From Apostichopus parvimensis (taxonomy: Eukaryota > Echinodermata > Holothuroidea > Aspidochirotida > Stichopodidae): 22,488 bases of DNA. The position numbers and the translations under genes were made by a program. The notes beneath the pieces are model-generated. The model worked only from the letters and a program-made list of their open reading frames with translations. It was not told where the DNA came from and made no database searches. Position 1 is the stretch's first letter. Each line of letters opens with the position of its first letter. Of this stretch, positions 1 through 8,296 are shown piece by piece. Where the stretch lies: positions 1 through 22,488 of the forward strand of contig KN892143.1 of assembly GCA_000934455.1 (NCBI GenBank). The letters run 5' to 3'.

Positions 1-106
1 GGTTTGTATACAATGAGTCGAAGCAATGTCATAGCATTTTGTACATTTTCAGATAAAGTTATATTAGGATAGGTCAGTTTCGTGCAGTGCGCCACATGTT
101 AAATGT
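1..106. repeat. First copy of ~106-bp direct repeat (other copy 818-924)
   Basis: Bases 1-106 recur at 818-924 with one inserted base and one clear substitution. The second copy starts at the predicted splice donor of the exon 297-818, so the first copy probably lies just after an equivalent exon that is off the left edge. This suggests a tandem exon-intron duplication about 817 bp long whose copies lose similarity after this point. The upstream exon itself cannot be seen. Confidence 0.85.
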
Positions 107-296
107 GTCCAAAATCAAAACCTAAGATCAATAGCGCCCTTTTGATTCCATTCCAAGGGATTAAAGATTTTGCAATCAAGTTACTCCTTCCAACTCTGTA
201 TTATTGTAAGATTCCTCTGTTAAAAAGTTTCTTTATCTCATTCGTTAATCACAAAAATTTCACTTTATGTCGGACACCCTCTCTCTGTCTCTTCAG

Positions 297-818
297 AGGG
301 TTCACTCACCGTCACTCCCCAACTATATGTTGACAACAATCAGACAACCCTACGAGTGATGGGTTCTCAACAAAACGACCAAAACCTGAATCATACCTTA
401 CGCAGTACAACAAGAGCCGTACCATCAACAGAATTAGCTGAAATCTCAACCTCACGAAGGACCACTGACGAATACAGTACAACAATAATGACCACGGAAA
501 CTACTGTCTCGACTACAATCCAACAGCATAAGAGCACCACAGATACACCAACAATAGGAATTCATACAACAGAACTAAAACCTTTGCAGCAAACCCCTTC
601 AGAGGAAACGACGATAATTGCAGCCTCGTTAACCAAACAGCAGCAAGAGAGCACCATGTATACACCATCCGTTACTGCATCACAGGAACCACTACTTAGC
701 CGCCACACCGCTTCTACACCTGTCTACACACTGTTGTCAACGGCAGAAACATTGTTAGACCATTCAGTACCGTTAACCGTTGAAGTTGAAACACCATACA
801 CGACAGTTGATACCACCG
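297..818 (+). CDS. Mucin-like Ser/Thr-rich internal exon (partial gene)
   Basis: An open frame runs from a good acceptor (pyrimidine-rich CTCTCTGTCTCTTCAG ending at 296) to a probable donor GTTTGT at 819. The 522-nt exon is symmetrical: it enters with two bases completing a codon (phase 1) and leaves with one (phase 1). The ATG at 356 is internal, not a start; the frame is open upstream of it to the acceptor. The first ~25 residues (…LTVTPQLYVDN…) are less biased. The rest is dense in Thr and Ser with Pro, Glu and Gln and has no Cys, as in O-glycosylated mucin stalks of secreted or membrane proteins. Phase 1-1 exons are typical of shuffled extracellular modules. Signal peptide and anchor are not in view. 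The donor is weak and is the least certain boundary. No family is recognised beyond mucin-like. Confidence 0.6.
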
Positions 819-924
819 GTTTGTATACAATGAGTCGAAGCAATGTCATAGCATTTTGTACATTTTCAGATATAAGTTATATTAGGATAGGTCAGTTTCG
901 TGCAGTGCGCCACGTGTTAAATGT
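818..924. repeat. Second copy of ~106-bp direct repeat (pairs with 1-106)
   Basis: This matches 1-106 nearly perfectly, starting at GGTTTGTATAC where the mucin-like exon is predicted to end. The repeat is therefore the 5' end of the intron, and it is better conserved than the intron that follows. Confidence 0.85.
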
Positions 925-965
925 TAATATGATTCGTACACTATGCATATATTTTTTCCCTCTAG

Positions 966-983
966 CTTACAACCAAGCAACAG
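966..983 (+). CDS. Predicted 18-nt microexon, copy 1
   Basis: The sequence TTTTTTCCCTCTAG (acceptor) is followed by 18 nt and then a strong donor GTAAGT at 984. Entered in phase 1, as left by exon 297-818, it encodes a split residue plus Tyr-Asn-Gln-Ala-Thr and leaves one G, so phase is preserved. A nearly identical copy with intact splice sites lies at 1246-1263. Recognition is by splice-site quality, phase match and duplication only, with no transcript evidence. The open frame reading through from the mucin exon also passes here, so an unspliced isoform cannot be excluded. Confidence 0.45.
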
Positions 984-1084
984 GTAAGTGCGTCTGTAAA
1001 TCAACACGGTAAGATTGAAATTTACATAAGCAATATAATTATTATATGTGTAGCATATCAAAACAACATTTACATATTAAGTAC

Positions 1085-1225
1085 CGGACGTGACTGGTCC
1101 GTGAACGAAGGCCCGGCTCGAAGATGGCGATTGGCGGAGACACATGACGAAAGTGACTGGTTCGTGGCCGAGAGCTCGAAGATGTCGAATGGAGGAGATG
1201 CACGACGAAAGAAGCTGGTTCCTAG
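1085..1225. repeat. 58-bp minisatellite, short array (~2 units)
   Basis: Units contain GTGACTGGTTCGTGGCCGAG, GCTCGAAGATGTCGAATGG and GGAGATRCACGACGAAAG. It belongs to the same family as the longer array at 1366-1700 but holds only about two units. Confidence 0.75.
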
Positions 1226-1245
1226 CCGACATGTTTTTTCTCTAG

Positions 1246-1263
1246 GTTACAACCAAGCTACAG
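1246..1263 (+). CDS. Predicted 18-nt microexon, copy 2
   Basis: TTTTTTCTCTAG precedes and GTAAGT follows the 18 nt. It differs from copy 1 at two bases: one in the split first codon and one synonymous (GCA to GCT, Ala). The encoded Tyr-Asn-Gln-Ala-Thr and the 1-1 phase are preserved. Either copy, or both in series, could be spliced without breaking the frame. Confidence 0.42.
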
Positions 1264-1365
1264 GTAAGTGTGTGTAAAACTCAACACGGTAAGAGTTAAG
1301 TTTACATCAGCAATATATTTATAACATGTATAGTATATCACAAGAGCATTTACATTTGAAGTACC

Positions 1366-1700
1366 GGACGTGACTGGTTCATGGACAAAGGCCGGGAGAT
1401 GGTGGATGGCGGAGATACACGACGATTGCGATTGGTTCATGGCCGGTGGCCTGGAGATGGTGAATGGCGGAGATACACGACGAAAGTGGATGGTTCGTGG
1501 CCGAGGGCTCAAAGATGTCGAATGGCATTGATACACGACGAAAGTGGTTGGTTCGTGGCCGAGGGCTCGAAGATGTCGAATGGCAGAGATACATGACGAA
1601 CGTGGCTGGATCGTGGCCGAGGGCTCGAAGATGTCGAATGGCGGAGATACACGACGAACGTAGCTGGTTCGTGGCCGAATGTTCAAAAATGGTGCATGGT
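1366..1700. repeat. 58-bp minisatellite, long array (5-6 units)
   Basis: GAGGGCTC recurs at 1503, 1561 and 1619, exactly 58 bp apart; the first two or three units are more diverged and partly shortened. The period is not a multiple of three, so the frames open on both strands across it are by-products of the repeat and not genes. It is GC-richer than its surroundings and has CG-containing words in every unit (TTCGTGG, CTCGAAG, ACACGACGAA). Confidence 0.85.
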
Positions 1701-1784
1701 CAAGGTAAAGGATGACATGAACTATTCTTTGAATCATAGAAAATGCTTTTTTTATGTTGTACATTTATCAGGTATCATTTATCT

Positions 1785-1804
1785 ATAACTTATCGATAAG
1801 TTAT
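1785..1804. repeat. Perfect 20-bp palindrome
   Basis: ATAACTTATCGATAAGTTAT is a perfect self-complementary 20-mer with a ClaI-type ATCGAT centre, in AT-rich sequence after the minisatellite. No function is assigned. Confidence 0.85.
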
Positions 1805-2163
1805 CATTTCTGTCATTCTTTTGATATATCGTGATATAGACATGTCGATAATTCGGTATGTCAGATATGTTCAAACTTGATATAATGTAATGATTAATTA
1901 ATTACTCACCAAATCTCTTCCTAAAACTGTTTAGTTGAATTAAAAAAGAAAAAAAAAGAATAAATCAATACTAGGGAGCCGAGGTAAGGATGGCTAGAAG
2001 GGGAGATGTGGAGGCCATATGACGTTTCTCGGTTTGTTATTCAATCATTCAACATCACCGCACCGACGTATAATAAGTATCACATAAAAAAGTTCAAGGG
2101 ATTGAAGACTCGCCCAAAACCGAGTGCCGCCCTCTAAAAAAGTTAATTTCCCGTTGCTTACAG

Positions 2164-2213
2164 GTGAAGGTTTTTACTTGTCGCTACAACATGCAGACAG
2201 TAATGAAACGTGA
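2164..2213 (+). CDS. Possible short terminal exon of the mucin-like gene
   Basis: An acceptor (TTCCCGTTGCTTACAG) ends at 2163. Entered in phase 1, like all upstream exons, the frame gives about 16 residues (Gly-Glu-Gly-Phe-Tyr-Leu-Ser…) and then TGA at 2211-2213. This is only a phase-compatible possibility. Nothing else shows that the transcript extends this far, and a weak chance match is a real alternative. Confidence 0.15.
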
Positions 2214-2471
2214 TACCTTGTTATCTTTTATCTAGACCTGAGATGTCCACGCTATATGTACACTGTGTTGAGGGTATTGACCGTAGCTGCATGTATTGAC
2301 TGTACACTAGTGTCTAATTACCGACGGTAGCAAGCGGGGTGTGTATTTTCTGGGATCGATGGTGGTGTCTAACACTTATGTTACACCTCATTCGAAACTA
2401 GGTGAGATTACCGGCATCAGACGTTTCTTTGTGCGCGAGTCTTCACTCCCTTTAACTGGTGCTATAGAATC

Positions 2472-2548
2472 TTATTGAAGGATTTTCATTTACATTGTTT
2501 TGGCTATTAGGGACAGCATTACTATGCTTTTTTTGCCGACTCTAAAAT
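2472..2548. repeat. Dispersed repeat, copy 1 (with internal deletion)
   Basis: It shares the words ATTAGGGACAGC, ATTACTATG and TTTTTTGCCGA, then CTAAAAT, in the same order with 3033-3137. It lacks a segment of about 33 bp present in the other copy. The source is likely an old transposon; its ends are not defined. Confidence 0.65.
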
Positions 2549-3032
2549 GGCTGAGTTTGATCATGCATGCAAAATCACTTACCGAAGTCCCCACCACTCC
2601 CACACAGTACTTTGCCAAGTTTACCAAGACTCATGCATTTGCGAACAAACTCCCTAAGGTATTGTCAAGATTTGACAGGGAGTAAGACCTGAAAATTTCA
2701 GAGACCACTCTATCAAACATGTCATCATTTATCACCATTTATTATTATTTTAGCATTTTATCTCTTGCAACCCAGACAAAACTTCAGAAATTAGTTCCAT
2801 GTCATACGTTGATGGTATCTCTTTAATAGATATGACGGGCACAGAAAGCCAGTCCAGACATCCCCGTCATTTATGACTCATTGTTTTGCCTCCCTTTGCT
2901 GCCACTTCAGGCAGGCAATAAGTATCTATAATTTACCAGTGCATATATACTGACTTAGAAATGATACACAGATTTATTTTCATAAATGCTATCAATAGAA
3001 CTTAGTACAGGAAATGTAGGGAAGTAACTTCC

Positions 3033-3137
3033 CTTAAAGGACATTCGTTTGCATTTTTTGGGCATTAGGGACAGCCCTTATAATAACTGAACAGGAAATT
3101 GAGCAAGATTACTATGGTTTTTTGCCGATGCTAAAAT
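3033..3137. repeat. Dispersed repeat, copy 2 (longer form)
   Basis: This is the longer partner of 2472-2548, starting near TTAAAGGACATTCG. A TTAA at its edge would fit a TTAA-targeting MITE, but I found no matching inverted right end, so the class stays open. Confidence 0.6.
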
Positions 3138-3241
3138 TTATGATTTTTTGTTATTGTTGAATAAAACTGAAATAATGAAAGGCATGATTACAAAACTGCA
3201 ATATCGACATTTTTCAAAATTATAACAATTACAAAAAAGAG

Positions 3242-3261
3242 AATATGGAATATTCCATATT
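3242..3261. repeat. Perfect 20-bp palindrome
   Basis: AATATGGAATATTCCATATT is perfectly self-complementary and is followed by a partial repeat of its right half (CCATATT at 3262-3268). The core resembles but does not match a CArG box. No function is assigned. Confidence 0.85.
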
Positions 3262-3926
3262 CCATATTGATAAATTAATTTCAAAACCGAATCTTATAAT
3301 AAAAAAACGTATTTTGAAGGTTGTATTATCCCTCAATACTCAGAATGCCGGTTACTATCTCAGAGACTTGTATATATAGAGTCTATGATATATAACAGCA
3401 CTGTACCAAGTTTATGTTATGAAATGTGCCGTACGTCACAACCCAACCCCAGCCCCCACCGAACCACACTCACACATTTTCTTTAACCTCACACAAAGTC
3501 ATTTTTGACAAAACCTTGCGTTTAGGGCTACTTAGATAGACCTAAATCATTGAATATGCCACAGAAATTCCCATCTGGATCACCAAACTTTCGATTGAGC
3601 CGGAAGAAAAACATAACTGAACACACATTGTTGTTTTTTATTTGAAAGTGAAACAAGAATTGTCATACCAACCCTTGAATGAGACAGCTATTGAAATATT
3701 GGTTAATTACAAATCCTTTTTCAACTGTTTGATTGTCTAGTTTTATAACACAGCGCTTGCCTTACAGGTCTAAACAATTATAACTTGAACGTAACAACGT
3801 CCTTAAGTTGGTTATTTCTATTATCATCAGGACGTTTGCGGGAAGAGGTGCATTTATGACCTCGAGAGTCTCTACGTGTCTCCAATCTCTTATTTTGTGA
3901 TACATTCCATCCGCAAGTTTTAAAAG

Positions 3927-4223
3927 ATGCCTACTGCAGGATTGCAAAATCAGACCAGATTACATGGCGATTCGACAGAGCCTTATGTCATCAATGTATT
4001 TGCGGTCATCTCATTAATAATGATCATGCTAGTCAGTATTTTATGGAACGTGTTAGCTTTGATAGCAATTAAGAGGACGCGGTCTCCACAAAATAATATT
4101 CACACTTTGTTCATCATTAATTTATGTGTCGCTGATCTTGCAATCGCAACAACCAGTATTCCGTTTACTCTTTTTGATCTTCTCTACGAGGGATACCTAC
4201 TGCGCAGCTCGATCCTCTGTAAT
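3927..4223 (+). CDS. Class A GPCR, exon 1 (residues 1-99: N-terminus, TM1, TM2)
   Basis: First coding exon of a rhodopsin-family seven-helix receptor at the plasma membrane. The ATG at 3927 is chosen because an in-frame TAA lies at 3921-3923. The 22-residue extracellular N-terminus has an N-glycosylation sequon (Asn8-Gln-Thr) and no signal peptide. TM1 (about 22-48) carries Asn41, the conserved N1.50. TM2 (about 60-84) carries NLCVADL with Asp70 as D2.50. The exon ends in phase 0 after Cys98, which fits C3.25, the partner of the extracellular disulphide; GTAAGT follows at 4224. Joined to exon 2, Cys98 and Arg123 are 25 residues apart, exactly the spacing between C3.25 and R3.50, which supports the splice. 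The ligand is unknown. Confidence 0.92.
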
Positions 4224-4534
4224 GTAAGTATACACACATCTTATTTCTTGTATATTTCGTGTGTTAGTGTCCCCTGTCATGCATCTATGTCCTCTTAATG
4301 TATCTGTACCCTCTATCCTCTATTTGTGTATTACCGTCTATAAGTGACCCTAGCCAGAAGGGTGGGGAGGGGGAATTTTCGGAGACGAAAAGGGGACGCC
4401 AAAAACAAATCGCAAAAACAAATTAGCCAGGATATCTTTGATACCGGATATAGGCTACCTGCTTTTATAACACGTGATCTGCTTCTCAGAAAATGTCCGT
4501 TATTAACCGTAATAGCCTAAGCATATTGAACGAG

Positions 4535-4555
4535 ATTCCATACGTCGTATGGAAT
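4535..4555. repeat. 21-bp inverted repeat with 1-nt centre
   Basis: Arms ATTCCATACG (4535-4544) and CGTATGGAAT (4546-4555) are perfectly complementary around a single T. It lies in intron 1 of the GPCR gene. No function is assigned. Confidence 0.85.
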
Positions 4556-5053
4556 TTGATTGTCGTGTGTTAATAAAACACAATATAGGCCTATCTCCAT
4601 TTGGGTCAATACAGATATATGAGACACATACGTAGATACCTACCCACAAGTACTATTATGCATTCGTAAATGTGTGATGACGTTAATATACACAGAGGGC
4701 CATAGCCACTGAGAGCATGTGAACAAGCCCCCCCCCCCTCCCCCTCTCCTCCACTCCAAATCCTCTTCCAAATGGCTTACATTTCATATGACACGGGACG
4801 TAAAGTCGTAAATACAAATGTGGCTAAATTTACGAAACTCATATGGCACCATCTAAGCCCTCTTACCAAAACACCGTCCCCGTTGGCCTCTCCACAGAAC
4901 AGACGTCAGCAAAATTTGTGTGCCTTCCCCTTAAAGCGGATTCTTAACAGAGAGTATAGACTATAATATGGTGTCATGAAAGTCATATCGTTACCAGCGT
5001 TTATGAACTTTAACTTAAATTCCATGACTGGCGATAGCACAATTTTGCATCTC

Positions 5054-5081
5054 AGCCCCCTTTTTTTCTCAAAAGGGGGCT
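5054..5081. repeat. C5T4/A4G5 stem-loop
   Basis: AGCCCCCTTTT (5054-5064) is the reverse complement of AAAAGGGGGCT (5071-5081), with a 6-nt T/C loop. An intronic hairpin; probably a relic of a repeat. Confidence 0.75.
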
Positions 5082-5689
5082 TGAAATCCTAACATACTTG
5101 ACCCGAGTCTCACCCAAAAAATAACTTGATATGAGTCACAAGACTCGTCCTTGCCAACCACTTGACTTTAGTCAGACAAGGACTATATAGAGTCACTCTT
5201 GATAATGTAAGACAAACTGAGACTAATGATGCAACCTCAGAATATTTTGTACCTCTAAGCGGATGGGGACACAAAACGGACAATGGCCAGCTTGCCGCAT
5301 GACACCGGAACATCGACAACGCCGTCAAGAACTTCAAAAGCCGATGGAGGATATGACAAATTAAAGCAAGTGTTCGAAGAAAGTATGAAATAAATGATGC
5401 ATAGGTCTACAGACATCAAACCTAACAGTAACGGTGAATAACGAGTTATGCCAAAATATTAATACTTTATAAAGCCAGAAATAAAAAAAAACACGTGTAA
5501 TATTTGATAAAATATAGGCTGGCCTATTTCGTGGCGACATGCCTGTGGCAAATTATAACGGATACAAATCTCAGAGAGTGATGAGTCTGTTAATATGAAA
5601 TCGTGCAGGTTGAGCACAAGATTGAAATTCTGTGACAGTAAGACCAACATGACAGATAGTTTGGACCAATAAAATGCTAAGTTAGTAAC

Positions 5690-5825
5690 TAACAAGTTAT
5701 AAATGTATAAAAGTGAGTTGGCCTGACGTTTCGGTCCTATAGGAACTTCTTCAGAGGCTGAATGACAAGTAACAATAACAGAAGGGACAAATACACACAC
5801 AGAAAACAGACAGATTAATGAGCAG
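5690..5825 (-). mobile_element. Retroelement fragment with hammerhead-ribozyme-like core, copy A
   Basis: The minus strand here matches the plus strand at about 14705-14832 over roughly 120 bp at an estimated 85% identity. At 5721-5758 (minus strand) it reads GCCU, then CUGAAGA, a ~15-nt imperfect hairpin, GAAA, CGUC and AGGC. That is the order of a type I hammerhead: helix I (GCCU with AGGC, 4 bp), the CUGANGA box, helix II, the GAAA box, a minimal helix III and cleavage after the C of GUC. One extra A between the CUGANGA box and the best helix II pairing departs from the consensus. Hammerheads are known in Penelope-like elements and retrozymes; no reverse transcriptase is visible here, so the class is inferred. 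Confidence 0.5.
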
Positions 5826-6221
5826 GGTGAACACAGATAGATGTAAGAGGATTAGTAGGCAAGGGATGGAGAGAAGAAAGAAACCAACAGGGGGAAGAGG
5901 AGAGGTAGGAGATAACCTGTAGAGGGACAAAGAGAGAATTCAGAGAGTTAGAAATGCTAACATGTTCGTTCAACATAATATTAGCAAATTGAAATGTCAT
6001 TTGCTCTTTGTTCATTTGCTGTAATGTTACCAGTCAGTTCTTCGTTGTTCTTTTTACATGTGTAATGACCTATTAATTAAATCTCATATTTAAAAATATG
6101 AAAGGGAGATTTGGTGAAAAAAGAGAGGTAAGGTGCGTCACGAAATACTGTACTACAGTTTTATAATTATTTAACTGTTTAGGGTAACCGTTGTTATCAA
6201 TATAGTACAGACCCTCATTAA

Positions 6222-6360
6222 ATGTGACTTGTTTAATTCAAGTACTGACACAAATTGACTTGGGCAAACATTTTTGACTTGACTTGAATCTGTTAACCTG
6301 ACTGGACTTGAAAATGTATCTGCTTTGTCTTGACTCGAGTCGACTTGGGAATTGACACAA
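6222..6360. repeat. Degenerate (GACTTG)-rich simple repeat
   Basis: GACTTG, or its variants GACTCG and GACTGG, recurs about eight times at irregular spacing, including the palindromic stretch GACTCGAGTCGACTTG. Similar words appear near 5103-5175. It is a low-information repeat without coding potential. Confidence 0.6.
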
Positions 6361-6825
6361 TGTTGACTATAGTTATGCGACACTGCTAAAAGTGCAATTT
6401 GAAACCTTTCAACTCGTGAAAAAATGCTTGGCGTCACTCCTTTGTTATATTAGAGTACTTGTCTACGTATCTGAAGTGTGCACTGTTTCTATGTTCCTGT
6501 TTCTCGTACTAATTATATACATGATTGGATTTTACCAGGGTATGCCTACTTTACCAATGATTAAACAATTTAAAGTAGGCTTAAGCATTCTTTAGAACCT
6601 ACTACAAAGGGAAATGAAGTACTTCATAACACAGGTATATCAGATGGACACAATTATAATCCTTTACTGGAAATGAAAGCAAAACCAATTAGTTTCAGGT
6701 TAATAATGTCTTACTACGAAAGTCGGTTACCACTCTTTATAGTGGTTTGGACTAATTAACGTATACTTAGAATACGAGGTAATAAAACGAGTTACGGAAA
6801 TGTTTATAATTTTTCCAAAGAATTA

Positions 6826-6870
6826 ATAATAGTAATAATAATGGCATTTCTATAGCGCTCACTTCTATAG
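6826..6870 (-). mobile_element. LINE/SINE 3' tail, minus strand
   Basis: On the minus strand this reads GTGAGCGCTATAGAAATGCC followed by an (ATT)n tract, the usual look of the 3' end of CR1/L2-like retrotransposons or their SINE partners (AGCGCTATAnAAATG then a short tandem tail). Only the terminal piece is recognised; the body upstream on that strand has no visible ORF. Confidence 0.5.
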
Positions 6871-7589
6871 AAACTATATGCAATGGAGCTATACAAAAAC
6901 AACCACACAATGACACAGTACTAGTGAAATGAACCCGGAACAGATGTGTTTATAAAATTGCTCCTAAAACTCGTGAAGGAACAACAAGAGTGAACAAACG
7001 AAAGTTCTGACCAAATTCAAGCCTTTTCGATTAACTTCATTCGCCTAGCATTCGATCACATGTATTGCTTGCTAGTTTATTCCCCTCATGTTGATTCGAC
7101 AGTATATGCAGTTCCAAAGATTTCAGAGCGATATGTGGTACTAAGCACTACCACGTCACATGACCTTCAATGTATGATCAGGTGTTGTTTTCCCTCTTGA
7201 ATATGCAACGTGGACGCGAGCGACACAAGCGTGCATGACAAACGTTTGTGTGCATAACTGTATATACAGCGATATGCCGCAATGCCAGTTCAGCTTTTAT
7301 AAGTAGGCCTACTGAATAAAGTAGACCAACTTACTGAATCAATCAAAATGGAAGATTATGAAAAGTGTACTTTCATGATTCTTTAAGTGTCTGTGACATA
7401 AGGGACTGTACATTCTATAAGCATTCAAATTTTAGCATTCAAATTGTAGATTTTGTAGTCAATCTGTTTTATCGCTTTACTCTTCACCAGTGCTTTTAAT
7501 AGTTTTTCGATCTCATATTCCTGTATATATCTGTATATGGTATACGTATTTACTGTTTTATGTATTTAATGTTTTATGTTATTGTATTT

Positions 7590-7675
7590 TCTAGATTGTT
7601 TGTAAAGCGCACAGATGCATCGCGCGTAGTGCGCTATATAAGATTTTATTTACATTACATTACATATATTATCAT
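7590..7675 (+). mobile_element. LINE/SINE 3' tail, plus strand
   Basis: TTTGTAAAGCGC, a short stem region around CGCGCG, then GTGCGCTATATAAG and a TTACAT-type tail (TTTACATTACATTACAT). GCGC words on both sides can pair. This is the typical terminal structure of LINE/SINE elements in marine animals; it sits 50 bp before the GPCR exon 2 acceptor. Confidence 0.5.
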
Positions 7676-7722
7676 TAATGTTTACTTATCGATCGTTTTC
7701 TTCTTAATTGAATTCTTTACAG

Positions 7723-8296
7723 ATCAACGGGTTCTTAGTTACGATTTTCCCTGCAGTTAATGTACAAACAGTGGCCCTCATATCAGTCCATCGGTATGTC
7801 TTGACAGTTCATCCTCACAGCGTGCTTGTCGATATGAAGCGAGCTACGTTGGCCTTAGTATCCGTCTGGTCGGTCTCTGTAACCCTGGCAACGCTCCCTT
7901 TGACACACCTGATGTCTCACATTGACTATTCGCATGCGTTGCATCACTGTTGTCCCAGCTTCAAGGATCCTTGCATTTATGGATACGTATGTCTCACGGC
8001 CTACATCGTGACGATACCAGTTAGTATTTTCTGCTACACATCGATAACGAGAAAACTCTCTCAAATGGCAAAAACTCTCAACTTGCGAAAGAAGAGAGTA
8101 AAACCGTGGAATGACATCTTCTATGACGACGATACTCTGCCATCTTCAGGCGGTTTATCGAAAGATGAGTTATCATCGACAATAGCCGGACCATCATCGG
8201 CGGTTACCACTGGCAACGACCGTCACAGAAGCCGCAAGTTGGAGAGGAAACGAGCAATATTAAAATTAGCCGCAGATAAACGAGTAGCGATAGCTA
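7723..8296 (+). CDS. Class A GPCR, exon 2 (residues 100-290 plus split codon: TM3-TM5, ICL3)
   Basis: Acceptor TTCTTTACAG ends at 7722 and donor GTAAGT begins at 8297; entry is phase 0, exit phase 1. TM3 (about 100-124) ends in His122-Arg123-Tyr124, an HRY in place of the usual DRY. Position 3.32 is Val105, so the aminergic Asp is absent. TM4 has Trp148 (W4.50). The second extracellular loop carries adjacent Cys175-Cys176, one likely bonded to Cys98. TM5 (about 184-207) has Pro198 (P5.50), but position 5.58 is Ser206, with the nearest Tyr at 204. Intracellular loop 3 is long (about residues 209-285), with an acidic DDD patch, a Ser/Gly-rich middle and basic ends (RKKR; RKLERKR), which fits G-protein and kinase contacts. 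Confidence 0.93.

Larger units (their letters stand above)
960..1239. repeat. Tandem duplicated block A: microexon, ~120-bp intron segment, minisatellite
   Basis: Block A and block B (1240 to about 1720) have the same order: pyrimidine tract and AG, 18-nt microexon, GTAAGTG donor, ~95 bp of related intron, then the junction word ACCGGACGTGACTGGT leading into a minisatellite. Block A has about two minisatellite units and block B five to six. The duplication was therefore followed by unequal expansion. Confidence 0.8.
1720..3926. other. Intergenic region without a recognised gene
   Basis: It is AT-rich, and its open frames are short and unbiased. Besides the two palindromes and the repeat pair listed separately, I see nothing coding. 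A plausible acceptor (GCTTGCCTTACAG, ending 3767) could begin a 5' untranslated exon of the GPCR gene that starts at 3927. Confidence 0.6.
4224..7722 (+). other. GPCR intron 1 (3.5 kb, transposon-rich, no gene)
   Basis: It begins GTAAGT and ends TTGAATTCTTTACAG. Short open frames inside are unbiased and match nothing I recognise. It holds a palindrome (4535-4555), a C-rich tract near 4729-4755, a stem-loop (5054-5081), a minus-strand retroelement copy (about 5690-5825), a GACTTG-rich degenerate repeat (6222-6360) and two LINE-type 3' tails in opposite orientations (about 6826 and 7590). Confidence 0.85.

Noticed and set aside
1258..1764. Open frames on both strands across the 58-bp minisatellite
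   Set aside because: The period is 58 bp, so each frame cycles through the repeat and lacks stops by sequence bias. The proteins are repeats of the same words with no domain, and the microexon splice sites lie inside the region.
5459..6437. Minus-strand ORFs of 66-113 aa in GPCR intron 1
   Set aside because: They cross the retroelement fragment and the GACTTG repeat and show no RT, endonuclease or other domain.
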